Position numbers and translations under genes: made by a program
Notes under the pieces: generated by a model
The model's database searches: none
What the model saw: the letters and a program-made list of their open reading frames with translations, nothing else
What the model was told of the DNA's origin: nothing
DNA from: Synoicihabitans lomoniglobus
GTDB lineage: Bacteria > Verrucomicrobiota > Verrucomicrobiia > Opitutales > Opitutaceae
Reading direction: 5' to 3'
Length of the DNA: 64,000 nucleotides
Assembly (NCBI RefSeq): GCF_029023725.1
Contig: NZ_CP119075.1
Location: forward strand, 1,545,501-1,609,500
Shown here: piece after piece, positions 16,430 to 24,908 of the stretch
Position numbering within the stretch: position 1 is the stretch's first letter
Layout of the letters: every line of letters begins with the position of its first letter

Positions 16430-17751
16430 GGTTGCGGGGGCGGCAACGTGCGGGCCAGTGACCAACTGCCGAGGGCCAGCGCGGCGGCGGCCCCGAACAC
16501 GGCCGTGCCGCTCACGACCCAAAAGACCACGCCCGCCAACACGGGGGTGATAGCGCGGGCCAATGAACCGAGGGACCGGAAGATGCCCAAGGCGCGCCCT
16601 TGTTCATCGTCCGCGCTGTAGAGTGAAATCAGGCCCGAGGTGGCGGGATTCACAAACCCGGCCCCCAGCGCGAGAATGCCCAGGCCGATGTAGAGCACGG
16701 TGACGTTGGGAGAGATGCCGACGAACATGAAACCGACCGTGGCGAGAATCAGCCCGGTCTTCAGCACGCGCGTCTCGCTCTGGCGTTTGAGGAGTTTGCG
16801 CACGATCATGCCCTGGGTGATGATCGAACACACGCCCAGGTAACCGAGCATGATGCCATTTTGCTTGGCGGTGAAACCAAACCGATCCGCGCCCAGAAAC
16901 GTGAGCGAAAATTCCATGGCGCAGAAAGCCAACGCGAAGGTGAAGCCGATGCAGTTGATACGTTGCACCGCCGGTGAGGGCAGGTCGCGGATCGCACGCA
17001 AGGGGTGCTTCAGTTCCAGTTTGGCCGGTCGCCCCGTCCGGTTTTCGTCCTGCAAGGTTTCGTCGAAACGAGCGCGGACCCAGATGAAGTTGATCACCGC
17101 GAGTCCCAACGAGAACAATGCCGGCACGGAAAACGGGTGCAGGCCCCAGGCGGCCCATTGCGGATGGGCATCGAGTAGATTCCACTGGGCCGTGATGGCG
17201 CCGATCGCCGGGCCGGTGACGAGGCCCAAGCCGAAGGCGGCTCCGACGAGTCCCATGGCTTTGGCGCGCTCCTGCCGCGACGTGACGTCGGCGACGGCCG
17301 CCGTCGCGACGGAGATGTTGCCGCCGAAGACACCGCCGAGGAAGCGGGCCGCCACGAACAACCAGAACGAGCCGCTGAACACCCACAGTGCATAACTGGC
17401 CGCCGTTCCGGCCACCGTCATCAACAATACATGACGCCGCCCGCGCTGATCGCTCTTGGCGCCCCAATACGGCGCGAAGACAAATTGCAGCAAGGCGTAG
17501 ATCGAGCTGAGGGCGCCGCCGAGCAGCACGGCGGCAAAGTTGCGGTCCTTGCCCAGCATTTGGGCGATGTGCTCCGTGAAATTGACAAGGCCACCGAGCA
17601 CACCAGTCGAGCCTTCCACCCCGAGGTAGTGCTGCAGAATGTCCGGCACCAACGGGAAGATGATCGAAAATCCGATCAAATCGATATAGAGGGTCAGGAA
17701 AATGACCCCGAGCGATAGCGGGCGTGGTTGGGCGGAGGCGGAGGACGACAC
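16426..17751 (-). CDS. MFS transporter, DHA1/TetA-like
   Basis: 441-residue inner-membrane protein with 12 predicted helices. The opening D-L-I-G-F-S-I-I-F-P-L-V-P and loop 2-3 signature G-A-K-S-D-Q-R-G-R-R place it in the TetA/MdtG-like branch, mostly proton-driven exporters. Resistance should not be assumed: this branch includes many transporters of unknown substrate. The region between helices 1 and 2 is longer than in TetA. It is the first gene of a two-gene unit with the retropepsin-PDZ protease (4-nt overlap), which may suggest shared work at the envelope. Confidence 0.85.
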   Translation of the reverse strand: MSSSASAQPRPLSLGVIFLTLYIDLIGFSIIFPLVPDILQHYLGVEGSTGVLGGLVNFTEHIAQMLGKDRNFAAVLLGGALSSIYALLQFVFAPYWGAKSDQRGRRHVLLMTVAGTAASYALWVFSGSFWLFVAARFLGGVFGGNISVATAAVADVTSRQERAKAMGLVGAAFGLGLVTGPAIGAITAQWNLLDAHPQWAAWGLHPFSVPALFSLGLAVINFIWVRARFDETLQDENRTGRPAKLELKHPLRAIRDLPSPAVQRINCIGFTFALAFCAMEFSLTFLGADRFGFTAKQNGIMLGYLGVCSIITQGMIVRKLLKRQSETRVLKTGLILATVGFMFVGISPNVTVLYIGLGILALGAGFVNPATSGLISLYSADDEQGRALGIFRSLGSLARAITPVLAGVVFWVVSGTAVFGAAAALALGSWSLARTLPPPQP

Positions 17752-17879
17752 TGGCGACGAAAATGGCTAGAAAGACAAACGAGGGAACGGAAGGGAAGAC
17801 TCGACTCACCCGGAATCAACGCGGAAGCAAATTACCGAATATGGTTTCCCCGCGACGGGACTACCATTGAGTGGTCGGC

Positions 17880-19118
17880 ATGGTATTGCAGATCGCCTTG
17901 GTTTTGATCGTGGCCCGACTGGGGGCGGAATTGATCCTCGCCGGATTGAATCGACGGGAAGTTTCGCGGCATGCGCAGACCGCTCCGGCGGCGGTCGCCG
18001 CAATCATGGATGACGCCACTTACCGCAAGTCGGTCGACTACACGCTGGCCAAGGCGCAGTTTAACAATCTGTGCATGATCTTCGACGCCGCGGTGCTGGC
18101 GCTGGTGCTGGCGAGCGGGGTGCTCCCGATGCTGTTCGCCGAAGTGGCGGCCTGGGCACCGGGAGCCAATTGGGATGACGCCCTGTTCGTCCTGTTGGCG
18201 GGCGTGTTGCTGTCGATCCCGGGCATGCCGTTCGAATGGTGGGGGCAGTTTCGCATCGAGGAACGTTTTGGGTTCAACAAAAGCACGGCCAAGCTGTGGT
18301 TGTCCGACAAAGCCAAGGGCCTGCTGCTCATGTTCGTGATCGGTTTCCCCCTGTTGTGGGGTCTCCTCGGTCTGGTCGGCTGGGTGGGGTCGCTGTGGTG
18401 GATCTGGGCGTTCGTGCTGCTGTTCGGGTTTCAGCTAATCATGATGGTGCTCTACCCGAAGTTAATTCTGCCGCTCTTTAACAAGCTCACGCCATTGCCG
18501 GATGGCGATTTGCGCGACCGGCTGATGGCGCTCGGCGAGCGCACCGGTTTCAAGGCTTCAACGATCGAGGTCATCGACGGCAGCAAGCGCTCCGGCCACT
18601 CCAATGCCTATTTCACGGGGTTTGGTCGTTTTCGTCGTATCGTGCTCTTCGATACATTGATCGAGCAATTGGCGCCGGAGGAACTCGAGGCGGTGCTCGC
18701 TCACGAGGTGGGGCACTACAAGCGCGGCCACATCCCCAAGATGCTCATCACCGGTGCGGCCATGCAGCTGGGATCGTTTGCCGCGCTGGCGTGGTTGCTC
18801 CATTCGGACTGGTTCCTGCGTGGCTTTGGGTTTCCCGGCGGTGAACTCGCCCCGGCGCTGCTGTTGTTTGGGCTGCTCAGCGGCGTGGTGACGTTTTGGA
18901 TTTCTCCGCTCAACAATCTCATGTCGCGAAAGCACGAATACGAAGCCGATGCTTTCGCGCGCGATGCCATGGGCTCGGCGACCCCGTTGATCGGCGCGCT
19001 GCGCAAGCTCGCGGCCAAAAACCTGAGCAACCTCACCCCGCATCCATGGTTCAGTGGGTTTTACTATTCGCATCCGACCATCGTGGAGCGCGAGCACGCG
19101 ATGACGGCCAAGTCCTGA
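17880..19118 (+). CDS. Ste24/CAAX-prenyl-protease-like M48 membrane metallopeptidase
   Basis: 412 residues with several membrane segments. The zinc motif H-E-V-G-H lies at 275-279, followed by K-R-G-H, and the third zinc ligand is in E-Y-E-A-D-A-F-A. N-terminal sequence (F-E-W-W-G-Q-F-R-I-E-E-R-F-G-F-N) matches the Ste24 type rather than HtpX. In bacteria these proteases are thought to take part in membrane-protein quality control; no prenylation is implied. The ATG at 17880 is preferred over GTG at 17871 because TTGAGTGG lies at proper distance. Its stop overlaps the next gene (TGATG). Confidence 0.9.
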   Translation: MVLQIALVLIVARLGAELILAGLNRREVSRHAQTAPAAVAAIMDDATYRKSVDYTLAKAQFNNLCMIFDAAVLALVLASGVLPMLFAEVAAWAPGANWDDALFVLLAGVLLSIPGMPFEWWGQFRIEERFGFNKSTAKLWLSDKAKGLLLMFVIGFPLLWGLLGLVGWVGSLWWIWAFVLLFGFQLIMMVLYPKLILPLFNKLTPLPDGDLRDRLMALGERTGFKASTIEVIDGSKRSGHSNAYFTGFGRFRRIVLFDTLIEQLAPEELEAVLAHEVGHYKRGHIPKMLITGAAMQLGSFAALAWLLHSDWFLRGFGFPGGELAPALLLFGLLSGVVTFWISPLNNLMSRKHEYEADAFARDAMGSATPLIGALRKLAAKNLSNLTPHPWFSGFYYSHPTIVEREHAMTAKS

Positions 19119-20029
19119 TGCGTGGTCGGCGCATCAGCTGGTGGGGAAGCGTCTTCGCGCTGATCGCGGTCATCGGTGCATCCGCACCGCCGCCGCCTTC
19201 CGCGCTGACCGTGGCAACCTACAACGTCGCCAACTACAACCTGACCGACCGGCCCATCGAGGGAGGCTTTCGCACCCATTATCCCAAACCTGAACGGGAA
19301 AAATCGGCATTGCGGCGCGTGCTGCACGCCCTGGATGCGGATGTCGTCGCCCTCCAGGAAATCGGCGGCGCGTCCTTCCTGCGGGAGCTGCGGCGCGATC
19401 TGAAAGGCGAGGGCCTGGATTACCCGCACGCGCACGTGCTGGACGCGGCCGACGAGACTCGGCGCGTTGCCGTGATGAGTCGGATTCCGCTGACCACGAT
19501 CGTGGACCACACCGACCTGAATTTCAAATACTTCGCCGGTCGGGCGGCGGTGAAGCGAGGGCTGTTGGAGGCACGGTTCGAGACGGCGGGGGGCGAGGTC
19601 ACGCTGTTTATCGTGCATTTAAAAAGCAAACTCACCGAGCTTCGCGATGATCCGGAGTCGGCCGCCCGGCGGGGGAGTGAGGCGACGGTGATTCGCGATC
19701 GCATTCTGGAACAGTTTCCCGATCCGGCGGCGGCCCGATTTCTGATTGTGGGGGATTTTAATGCCGATCCGACCGAGCGACCGTTCCGCGCATTTACCCG
19801 GCGGGGGGATCTGGTGATCAGCGAGGCCGTCGACGCCTTCGATTCGCGGGACGAGACCTGGACGCATCGCTATCGGCGAGCGGACCTGTATTCGCGGGTC
19901 GATTTCGTGTTGGCTTCACCCTTGGTGCTGCCGACGGTGGTCAACGGACGAGCCACGATTCATGACGGGCCGGCCACGCTCACGGCCAGCGATCATCGCC
20001 CGGTGGTGGTGCGGCTCGCGTTCGATTGA
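19118..20029 (+). CDS. Exported endonuclease/exonuclease/phosphatase-fold protein
   Basis: 303 residues with an N-terminal hydrophobic segment (about 5-25) for export or anchoring. The EEP fold motifs are present: T-Y-N-V-A-N-Y-N, D-V-V-A-L-Q-E-I (metal-binding Glu), H-L-K-S-K, V-G-D-F-N-A-D-P and the final A-S-D-H-R-P-V with catalytic Asp-His. The family covers nucleases, phosphodiesterases and sphingomyelinase-like enzymes, so the substrate is open. The start overlaps the Ste24-like stop codon by one base (TGATG), indicating coupled translation. Confidence 0.85.
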   Translation: MRGRRISWWGSVFALIAVIGASAPPPPSALTVATYNVANYNLTDRPIEGGFRTHYPKPEREKSALRRVLHALDADVVALQEIGGASFLRELRRDLKGEGLDYPHAHVLDAADETRRVAVMSRIPLTTIVDHTDLNFKYFAGRAAVKRGLLEARFETAGGEVTLFIVHLKSKLTELRDDPESAARRGSEATVIRDRILEQFPDPAAARFLIVGDFNADPTERPFRAFTRRGDLVISEAVDAFDSRDETWTHRYRRADLYSRVDFVLASPLVLPTVVNGRATIHDGPATLTASDHRPVVVRLAFD

Positions 20030-20030
20030 C

Positions 20031-20062
20031 AAAAAAACGCCGCTCCCGGGAGGAACGACGTT
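20031..20062 (-). terminator. Terminator of the TIG lipoprotein gene (minus strand)
   Basis: An 11-bp stem with two wobble pairs and a 5-nt loop, flanked by seven A on the plus strand (a T tract on the minus strand). It starts 1 nt after the stop of the convergent EEP-fold gene. Confidence 0.8.
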
Positions 20063-20091
20063 TTCGAAAAAGTCGGCGGAAGCGTGGTCGC

Positions 20092-21009
20092 TCAGCGCAC
20101 GGTGACGGGGATCGGGATTTCCGACGCTCCGAATCCGGAAAGGTAGAGGTGACCTGAGCCGGGCAAACCGCCACGCACCGGGATGCTGACGGAGTTGGAC
20201 CCGGGAGGGACGACGACTTCCGGCATGATGATGCAGTCCGGCACATCGGTGGTGATGTCGAGCAGCAGACCGCCGGCGGGGGCGGTTTGCGGGATCGTGA
20301 AGGTAATCGTCTGGGATTCGCCCTGAGCGAGATTCAGCGCGGCGGGGAAGACTTCAACGTTGAGGCCATCGACCCGAAACGTGCCGACCGGTTGCGTGCC
20401 GTTCGGGCTGGTCACCGCAATCTGGTAATTGCGGCCGGGAGCGACGGGGGGCACGAAAAAGCTCAGGGAGTTGGTCGAATCAAACACGGTGCGAGCGGGC
20501 TGACCATTGACGGTGACGAGGTCCTGGGCGGTGAAACCTTGACCGACGATGCCGATGCGGGCGCCAACCGGGCCACGGTTGGCCACCATGGAGAGCACGA
20601 GTCGGCCTTTCAATTGCACGGTGGTCACGCCGGTGTAGGCTTCCTGCGGCGTCGTTTCACCGCCGAAGGAGACATCGAAGGTCGACAAATAATAGTAGGA
20701 AACCTGGGAACGTCCGGACGGAATCTGGTAGTCGAATTCGTAGATGTCCTCGCCCACGGGACTCGATTCCATGGTGAAGATCCGACCATCGATGACGATC
20801 TGGGGCCGGAGCGAACCTTCGACATAACCGCGCGACTTGGGCGTGATCCGCGCCGAGAAGGTGTAGATCTGTGATGGGTTTTCCGGCATGGTCGAGGGAG
20901 TCAGGTCGGTGATGACCATCGACTCACAGCCCGCCAGGAGCATGAGGGCTGCGGAAGCAGCGATCCATTGCCAGATTCGTCTCGCGTGAGAGATACGGTT
21001 CTTTTGCAT
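20092..21009 (-). CDS. Lipoprotein with IPT/TIG domain
   Basis: 305 residues. Signal peptide with lipobox L-L-A-G-C (Cys28). The middle (about 140-225) is an immunoglobulin-like IPT/TIG domain with the typical opening P-V-G-A-R-I-G-I-V-G-Q-G-F and later T-V-N-G-Q-P-A. Flanking parts look like further beta-sandwich modules (about 45-135 and 225-305). There are no enzymatic residues; a cell-surface binding or structural role is likely. An in-frame ATG at 21021 is an alternative start. It is divergent from hemW. Confidence 0.78.
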   Translation of the reverse strand: MQKNRISHARRIWQWIAASAALMLLAGCESMVITDLTPSTMPENPSQIYTFSARITPKSRGYVEGSLRPQIVIDGRIFTMESSPVGEDIYEFDYQIPSGRSQVSYYYLSTFDVSFGGETTPQEAYTGVTTVQLKGRLVLSMVANRGPVGARIGIVGQGFTAQDLVTVNGQPARTVFDSTNSLSFFVPPVAPGRNYQIAVTSPNGTQPVGTFRVDGLNVEVFPAALNLAQGESQTITFTIPQTAPAGGLLLDITTDVPDCIIMPEVVVPPGSNSVSIPVRGGLPGSGHLYLSGFGASEIPIPVTVR

Positions 21010-21063
21010 GAGCTTTCGCATTAAGAAGTGGTCGATACGCAACACAATCATTCCGCATTGGCA

Positions 21064-22248
21064 ATGAGCGAAATCTCTTCGCCCGAGGTGATTTCGTCCG
21101 CTGACGATTTCGCCCCGCTGGGGCTGTATTTGCACGTGCCGTTTTGCGCGAGCACGTGTGATTTCTGTGCGTTCTACCAAACCAGCCCGACGGTGGAGGG
21201 CGTGCGCGGTTTTCAAATCGGTATTGAAAAGGAAATGACGCTGGTCACGCGAACCCGGCCGTTGAGCACGGTGTTCTGGGGCGGCGGCACGCCGGGTCTG
21301 CTTTCCGCCCGCGATATTATTCGGTTGGGCACCCTCGTCCGCGAGTTTAACGGCGGGGCGGCTCCGGCGGAATGGAGTGTGGAAATGGCCCCGGCATCCG
21401 TGACCGATGCGCGCCTCGCCGCGCTCAAGGAAATCGGGGTGACGCGCATTTCGATGGGGGCGCAAAGTTTCCAGCCGGAGCTGCTCGATGCGCTTGGTCG
21501 ACTGCACACCCGCGAACAGGTGATGCGGGCCTATGACCGGATCCGGGCGGCCGATTTCGCCAGCGTGAACATCGATCTCATGTTTGCCCTGCCGGGGCAG
21601 GACGAGGCGGCGTGGCTGGCGGACATGACCCAAGCCATCGAACTCGGGCCCGATCATCTGTCGACCTACTGCCTCACCTTTGAGGAGGACACCAAACTCT
21701 GGGTGAAACTGGCCGAGGGCAAAGTGAAGCTCGACCCCGAACACGAGGCCCAACTCTACGAAACCACCTGGGAACGGCTCAACGCCGCCGGTTACGCCCA
21801 ATACGAAGTGGCCAACTTCGCGCGGCCGGGCCACGTTTGTCGCCACAATCTGAACACGTGGAACATGCACGAATGGATCGGCCTCGGTCCCTCGGCGGCG
21901 GGGCAGCACGAGGGCTGGCGGGCGGCCAATCCCTCCGATTTAGCGCAGTGGCAGGCCGAGGTGGCCCGGGGCGAGCGCATGACCACCGATCGCGTGGCCC
22001 TCACCCCGGAGTTGCTGGCGGAGGATGCCTTGATTTTTGGGCTGCGCATGACGGCCGGCGTGGACCCGGTCGCCTTGGCCCGACGGTTTCCCAGCCCGGC
22101 TTGGACTGCGGCGCGAGGTGTGCTGCTCGACTTGATCGAGGATGAGTTGGCCGAACGCGTCGACGGTCGCATTCGCCTCACCACGCGCGGTCGTTTGCTG
22201 GCCGACTCCGTCGGTGCGGCCGTGATGGAGGCAATGGATCAGGCCTGA
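21064..22248 (+). CDS. hemW: HemW-like radical SAM protein (heme chaperone / coproporphyrinogen oxidase family)
   Basis: 394 residues with radical-SAM motif C-A-S-T-C-D-F-C, W-G-G-G-T-P, E-M-A-P-A-S-V, G-A-Q-S-F, N-I-D-L-M-F-A-L-P-G-Q and a C-terminal HemW-type winged region (G-L-R-M-T-A-G-V). The CX3CX2C spacing followed by Phe matches HemW, which binds heme and inserts it into proteins, rather than the oxidase HemN. The usual H-N-x-x-Y-W signature is altered to H-N-L-N-T-W. The ATG at 21064 is used; an upstream in-frame GTG at 21028 is unlikely. Confidence 0.85.
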   Translation: MSEISSPEVISSADDFAPLGLYLHVPFCASTCDFCAFYQTSPTVEGVRGFQIGIEKEMTLVTRTRPLSTVFWGGGTPGLLSARDIIRLGTLVREFNGGAAPAEWSVEMAPASVTDARLAALKEIGVTRISMGAQSFQPELLDALGRLHTREQVMRAYDRIRAADFASVNIDLMFALPGQDEAAWLADMTQAIELGPDHLSTYCLTFEEDTKLWVKLAEGKVKLDPEHEAQLYETTWERLNAAGYAQYEVANFARPGHVCRHNLNTWNMHEWIGLGPSAAGQHEGWRAANPSDLAQWQAEVARGERMTTDRVALTPELLAEDALIFGLRMTAGVDPVALARRFPSPAWTAARGVLLDLIEDELAERVDGRIRLTTRGRLLADSVGAAVMEAMDQA

Positions 22249-22279
22249 TCGCCGAAGTCATACCGCAGGTCAAAGGTAA

Positions 22280-22300
22280 GGCGCGCTCGCCGAGCGCGCC
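22280..22300. repeat. GC-rich hairpin between convergent genes
   Basis: A perfect 8-bp stem (GGCGCGCT / AGCGCGCC, 5-nt loop) midway between hemW and the permease gene, which converge. It has no T tract. It may serve as a two-way transcript end or be a dispersed palindrome. Confidence 0.45.
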
Positions 22301-22339
22301 GACATGGTGGAGTCGCGGAACGGCACTCGGCCTCTGTCG

Positions 22340-23656
22340 TCAGGTGCCGTTGGCCGCTTCGGCCGCTTGATCGGCGCGTTCATCTCTCGGGAAGGGCGCA
22401 AACCACGCTACGATGAGCGAAGGAATCGACGCGAAGCACACGATGATGAAGAACGTTTTGTAGCCGACGGCGTCGGCCAAGGGGCCGGAAATCATCTGGG
22501 TCGGCACCAGCACGAGATTCATCAGGGCCGTGCAGAACGCATAGTGGGTCATGTGAAATTTGCCCGGCGAGATCTGCTGCATCATATAGAGCATGTTGGC
22601 GACAAATCCGAAACTGTAGCCGGCCTTTTCGATGGTCACCAGCGTCGCGACCGTGGTCAGTGAAAGCGGTGATTCCGGCGAAACCATTTGACTGAGGTAA
22701 ACGAAACAGAGGTTGGGAATGTTCACGCAGAGCGCCATGATGAAGAGGGATTTCTTCAGGCCGTGTTTCGCAATGAAGAGGCCGCCCAGCAGCCCGCCGA
22801 TCAGACTGACGGATATCGAAATGAGTCCGTCGATGGTGCCTTTTTGGACGAGGGTCAGGCCAATGCCGCCTTCCTCGAGCGGGGCTTGGAGAAAGAGCGG
22901 CGCCTCGACGAGAAGGAGTCCCTCCGCGCTGCGAAACAAAAACACAAAGGCGAGCATGCCCCAGAGCTGGTCCTTTTTGAAAAACGCGATGAGTGATTCC
23001 CAGAACGACGCGGCCACGGCCTTGGCATTTTTCGGTTTTTCGCCGACCACTCCGGTGGGCAGCACGAACAGATGGTAGATGCCGAGTAACGCCATGGTCG
23101 CGCCACTCAGCCCGATTGCCCAGGTCCACGCCTCCTTGGCGGTGTGTTGACCGCTCTCCTGGAGAGTGCCGGCGATCCACACAATCGCCGCGACGGCGAA
23201 CAACCGGCCGACGTTCCAGAACACGCCTTGCACTCCGATGAAGGCGGCCTGCTTTTTCTTGTCGAGGGCGGTGATGTAAATGCCGTCCGCGGTGATGTCC
23301 TGCGTCGACGACGAGAAGGCCAACACCCACATCATGGCGATCGTGACCTGGAAATAATTGGGCAAGGGCAGGGCGAGCGCGATGCCGATGAACAAGGCCG
23401 CCAGCGCAAACTCCATCGACAGCACCCAGAAGCGCTTGGTGCGATACATGTCCAGAAATGCCGCCCACAAGGGCTTCAGCGACCACGCGATGCCGATTGA
23501 TGCCGTGGCCACGGTGATTTGGCCGTCCGTATGCCCGAGATCTTTGAACATCGTTCCCGCCACCCAGATGACCATGGAGAACGGGATGCCCATCGCGAAG
23601 TAGAGCGAGGGCACCCACACGACGGGATGCGGGACGGGTTTGGCGGAGGAGGACAT
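22340..23656 (-). CDS. AmpG-like MFS permease
   Basis: 438 residues, about 12 membrane helices. The N-terminal Y-F-A-M-G-I-P-F, the S-T-Q-D-I-T-A-D-G in helix 4 and the long loop in the middle resemble AmpG/PAT-type permeases. AmpG imports anhydro-muropeptides for cell-wall recycling; the substrate here is not proven, since other members carry acetyl-CoA or siderophores. It is divergent from an M23 peptidase gene across a 171-bp gap, which fits a cell-wall role but does not prove it. Confidence 0.72.
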   Translation of the reverse strand: MSSSAKPVPHPVVWVPSLYFAMGIPFSMVIWVAGTMFKDLGHTDGQITVATASIGIAWSLKPLWAAFLDMYRTKRFWVLSMEFALAALFIGIALALPLPNYFQVTIAMMWVLAFSSSTQDITADGIYITALDKKKQAAFIGVQGVFWNVGRLFAVAAIVWIAGTLQESGQHTAKEAWTWAIGLSGATMALLGIYHLFVLPTGVVGEKPKNAKAVAASFWESLIAFFKKDQLWGMLAFVFLFRSAEGLLLVEAPLFLQAPLEEGGIGLTLVQKGTIDGLISISVSLIGGLLGGLFIAKHGLKKSLFIMALCVNIPNLCFVYLSQMVSPESPLSLTTVATLVTIEKAGYSFGFVANMLYMMQQISPGKFHMTHYAFCTALMNLVLVPTQMISGPLADAVGYKTFFIIVCFASIPSLIVAWFAPFPRDERADQAAEAANGT

Positions 23657-23827
23657 GGGGTGATCAGGAAGTCAGGCTGAGGGGCAGGGCGAAGGGGGTG
23701 AGGGTCGAGGCAATGACGATCCACCCGGGAGGAGGCAAGTTTCGGCCGCACTCTTGGGTTTGAGTCGATTGATAAATCATTGGGGCGCGGGATTGCCTCC
23801 GGGCCGATGTTGCAGACCGTGAATGTT

Positions 23828-24853
23828 ATGCGGCTGTTGCTCCCAGTGTGGTTTTCCCTGTTTCTCGTGGGCCTGGCGTCCGGGCAGGATGACGCCCGGA
23901 TGAAGCTTTCCTGGCCGACGACCAACTACGCCTACGCCCGGGGGGAGCGGATTGAGAACTTTATTCAGCCCACCGTTTCCGGACTCGCCACCTCGGGGCT
24001 GTTTGGCTGCGTGCGTTCCAGCGGCACCCAATTCCACGAGGCGCTCGACCTCATGCCGATCGAACGCGATCGGCGCGGCGAACCGACGGACGAAGTCCAC
24101 GTCGTGCTCGATGGGGTGGTGCGGCATGTCAACGCCCGCGCCGGTGCCAGCAGCTATGGCCGCTACGTGGTGGTCGAGCACGTCGATGCCGAACCGGCCA
24201 TTTACACGCTTTACGCTCATCTGGCTTCCATCGATCCCGCGGTGGTGGTCGGGAGCACCGTCGAGCGCTCGCAAGTGCTCGGCATCATGGGACGCAGTGC
24301 GGGAGGCTATACGATTCCGAAGGAGCGCGCCCACGTGCATTTTGAGATGGGACTGCGGCTGACTGATAACTTCCAGAGTTGGTATGACTGGAAGAAATTC
24401 GGCAGCAAAAACACGCATGGGGCCTACAACGGCATGAACCTCGTCGGGTTCGACCCGCTGGCGTTTTACGATGCCTTTCGTGCTCAAAAAGTCGATACGT
24501 TCGCCGACTTCCTGCGCGGTTTGGAACCGGTGGCGATTGTCCGGATTGCGACCACCAAAACACCGGATTTCGTGAAGCGTTACCCATCGTTGGTCGGAGC
24601 GACGGTGCCGGCGGGCGATCTCGCCGGTTGGGAGATTTCGTTCAACCAACACGGGGTGCCCTTCGCGTGGCGGGCGCTGCGCAAGGCCGCCGTGAAAGAC
24701 TACAAGCGACTCGAATCGCGGGTGGTGTGGCGCGACTCCGATGCGCTCCGCGCCTGCCGTTGCAAGGACTTGGTGCGCAAACGCTGGGGGCACTATCGGC
24801 CGGACAGTGACATGCAGCGGAACCTGCAACTCCTGCTGGGCTTACGCCGCTAA
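23828..24853 (+). CDS. Secreted M23-family (LysM-free) metallopeptidase
   Basis: 341 residues. Signal peptide about 1-19. The M23 zinc motifs are present: H70-x3-D74 (F-H-E-A-L-D) and H169-V-H171. G-R-Y-V-V-V-E-H and the Y-A-H-L stretch between them match the lysostaphin-type fold. Such enzymes cut peptide cross-links of peptidoglycan; some act only as activators, but here the ligands look intact. The C-terminal ~140 residues are an additional domain I do not recognise. Upstream in-frame starts at 23780 and 23807 exist; the signal peptide favours 23828. Confidence 0.82.
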   Translation: MRLLLPVWFSLFLVGLASGQDDARMKLSWPTTNYAYARGERIENFIQPTVSGLATSGLFGCVRSSGTQFHEALDLMPIERDRRGEPTDEVHVVLDGVVRHVNARAGASSYGRYVVVEHVDAEPAIYTLYAHLASIDPAVVVGSTVERSQVLGIMGRSAGGYTIPKERAHVHFEMGLRLTDNFQSWYDWKKFGSKNTHGAYNGMNLVGFDPLAFYDAFRAQKVDTFADFLRGLEPVAIVRIATTKTPDFVKRYPSLVGATVPAGDLAGWEISFNQHGVPFAWRALRKAAVKDYKRLESRVVWRDSDALRACRCKDLVRKRWGHYRPDSDMQRNLQLLLGLRR

Positions 24854-24908
24854 AGTCACGGCGCGCGACGCCCCGGCATTGACTGACGAAGGTGAGGGCG
24901 ATATCCGG

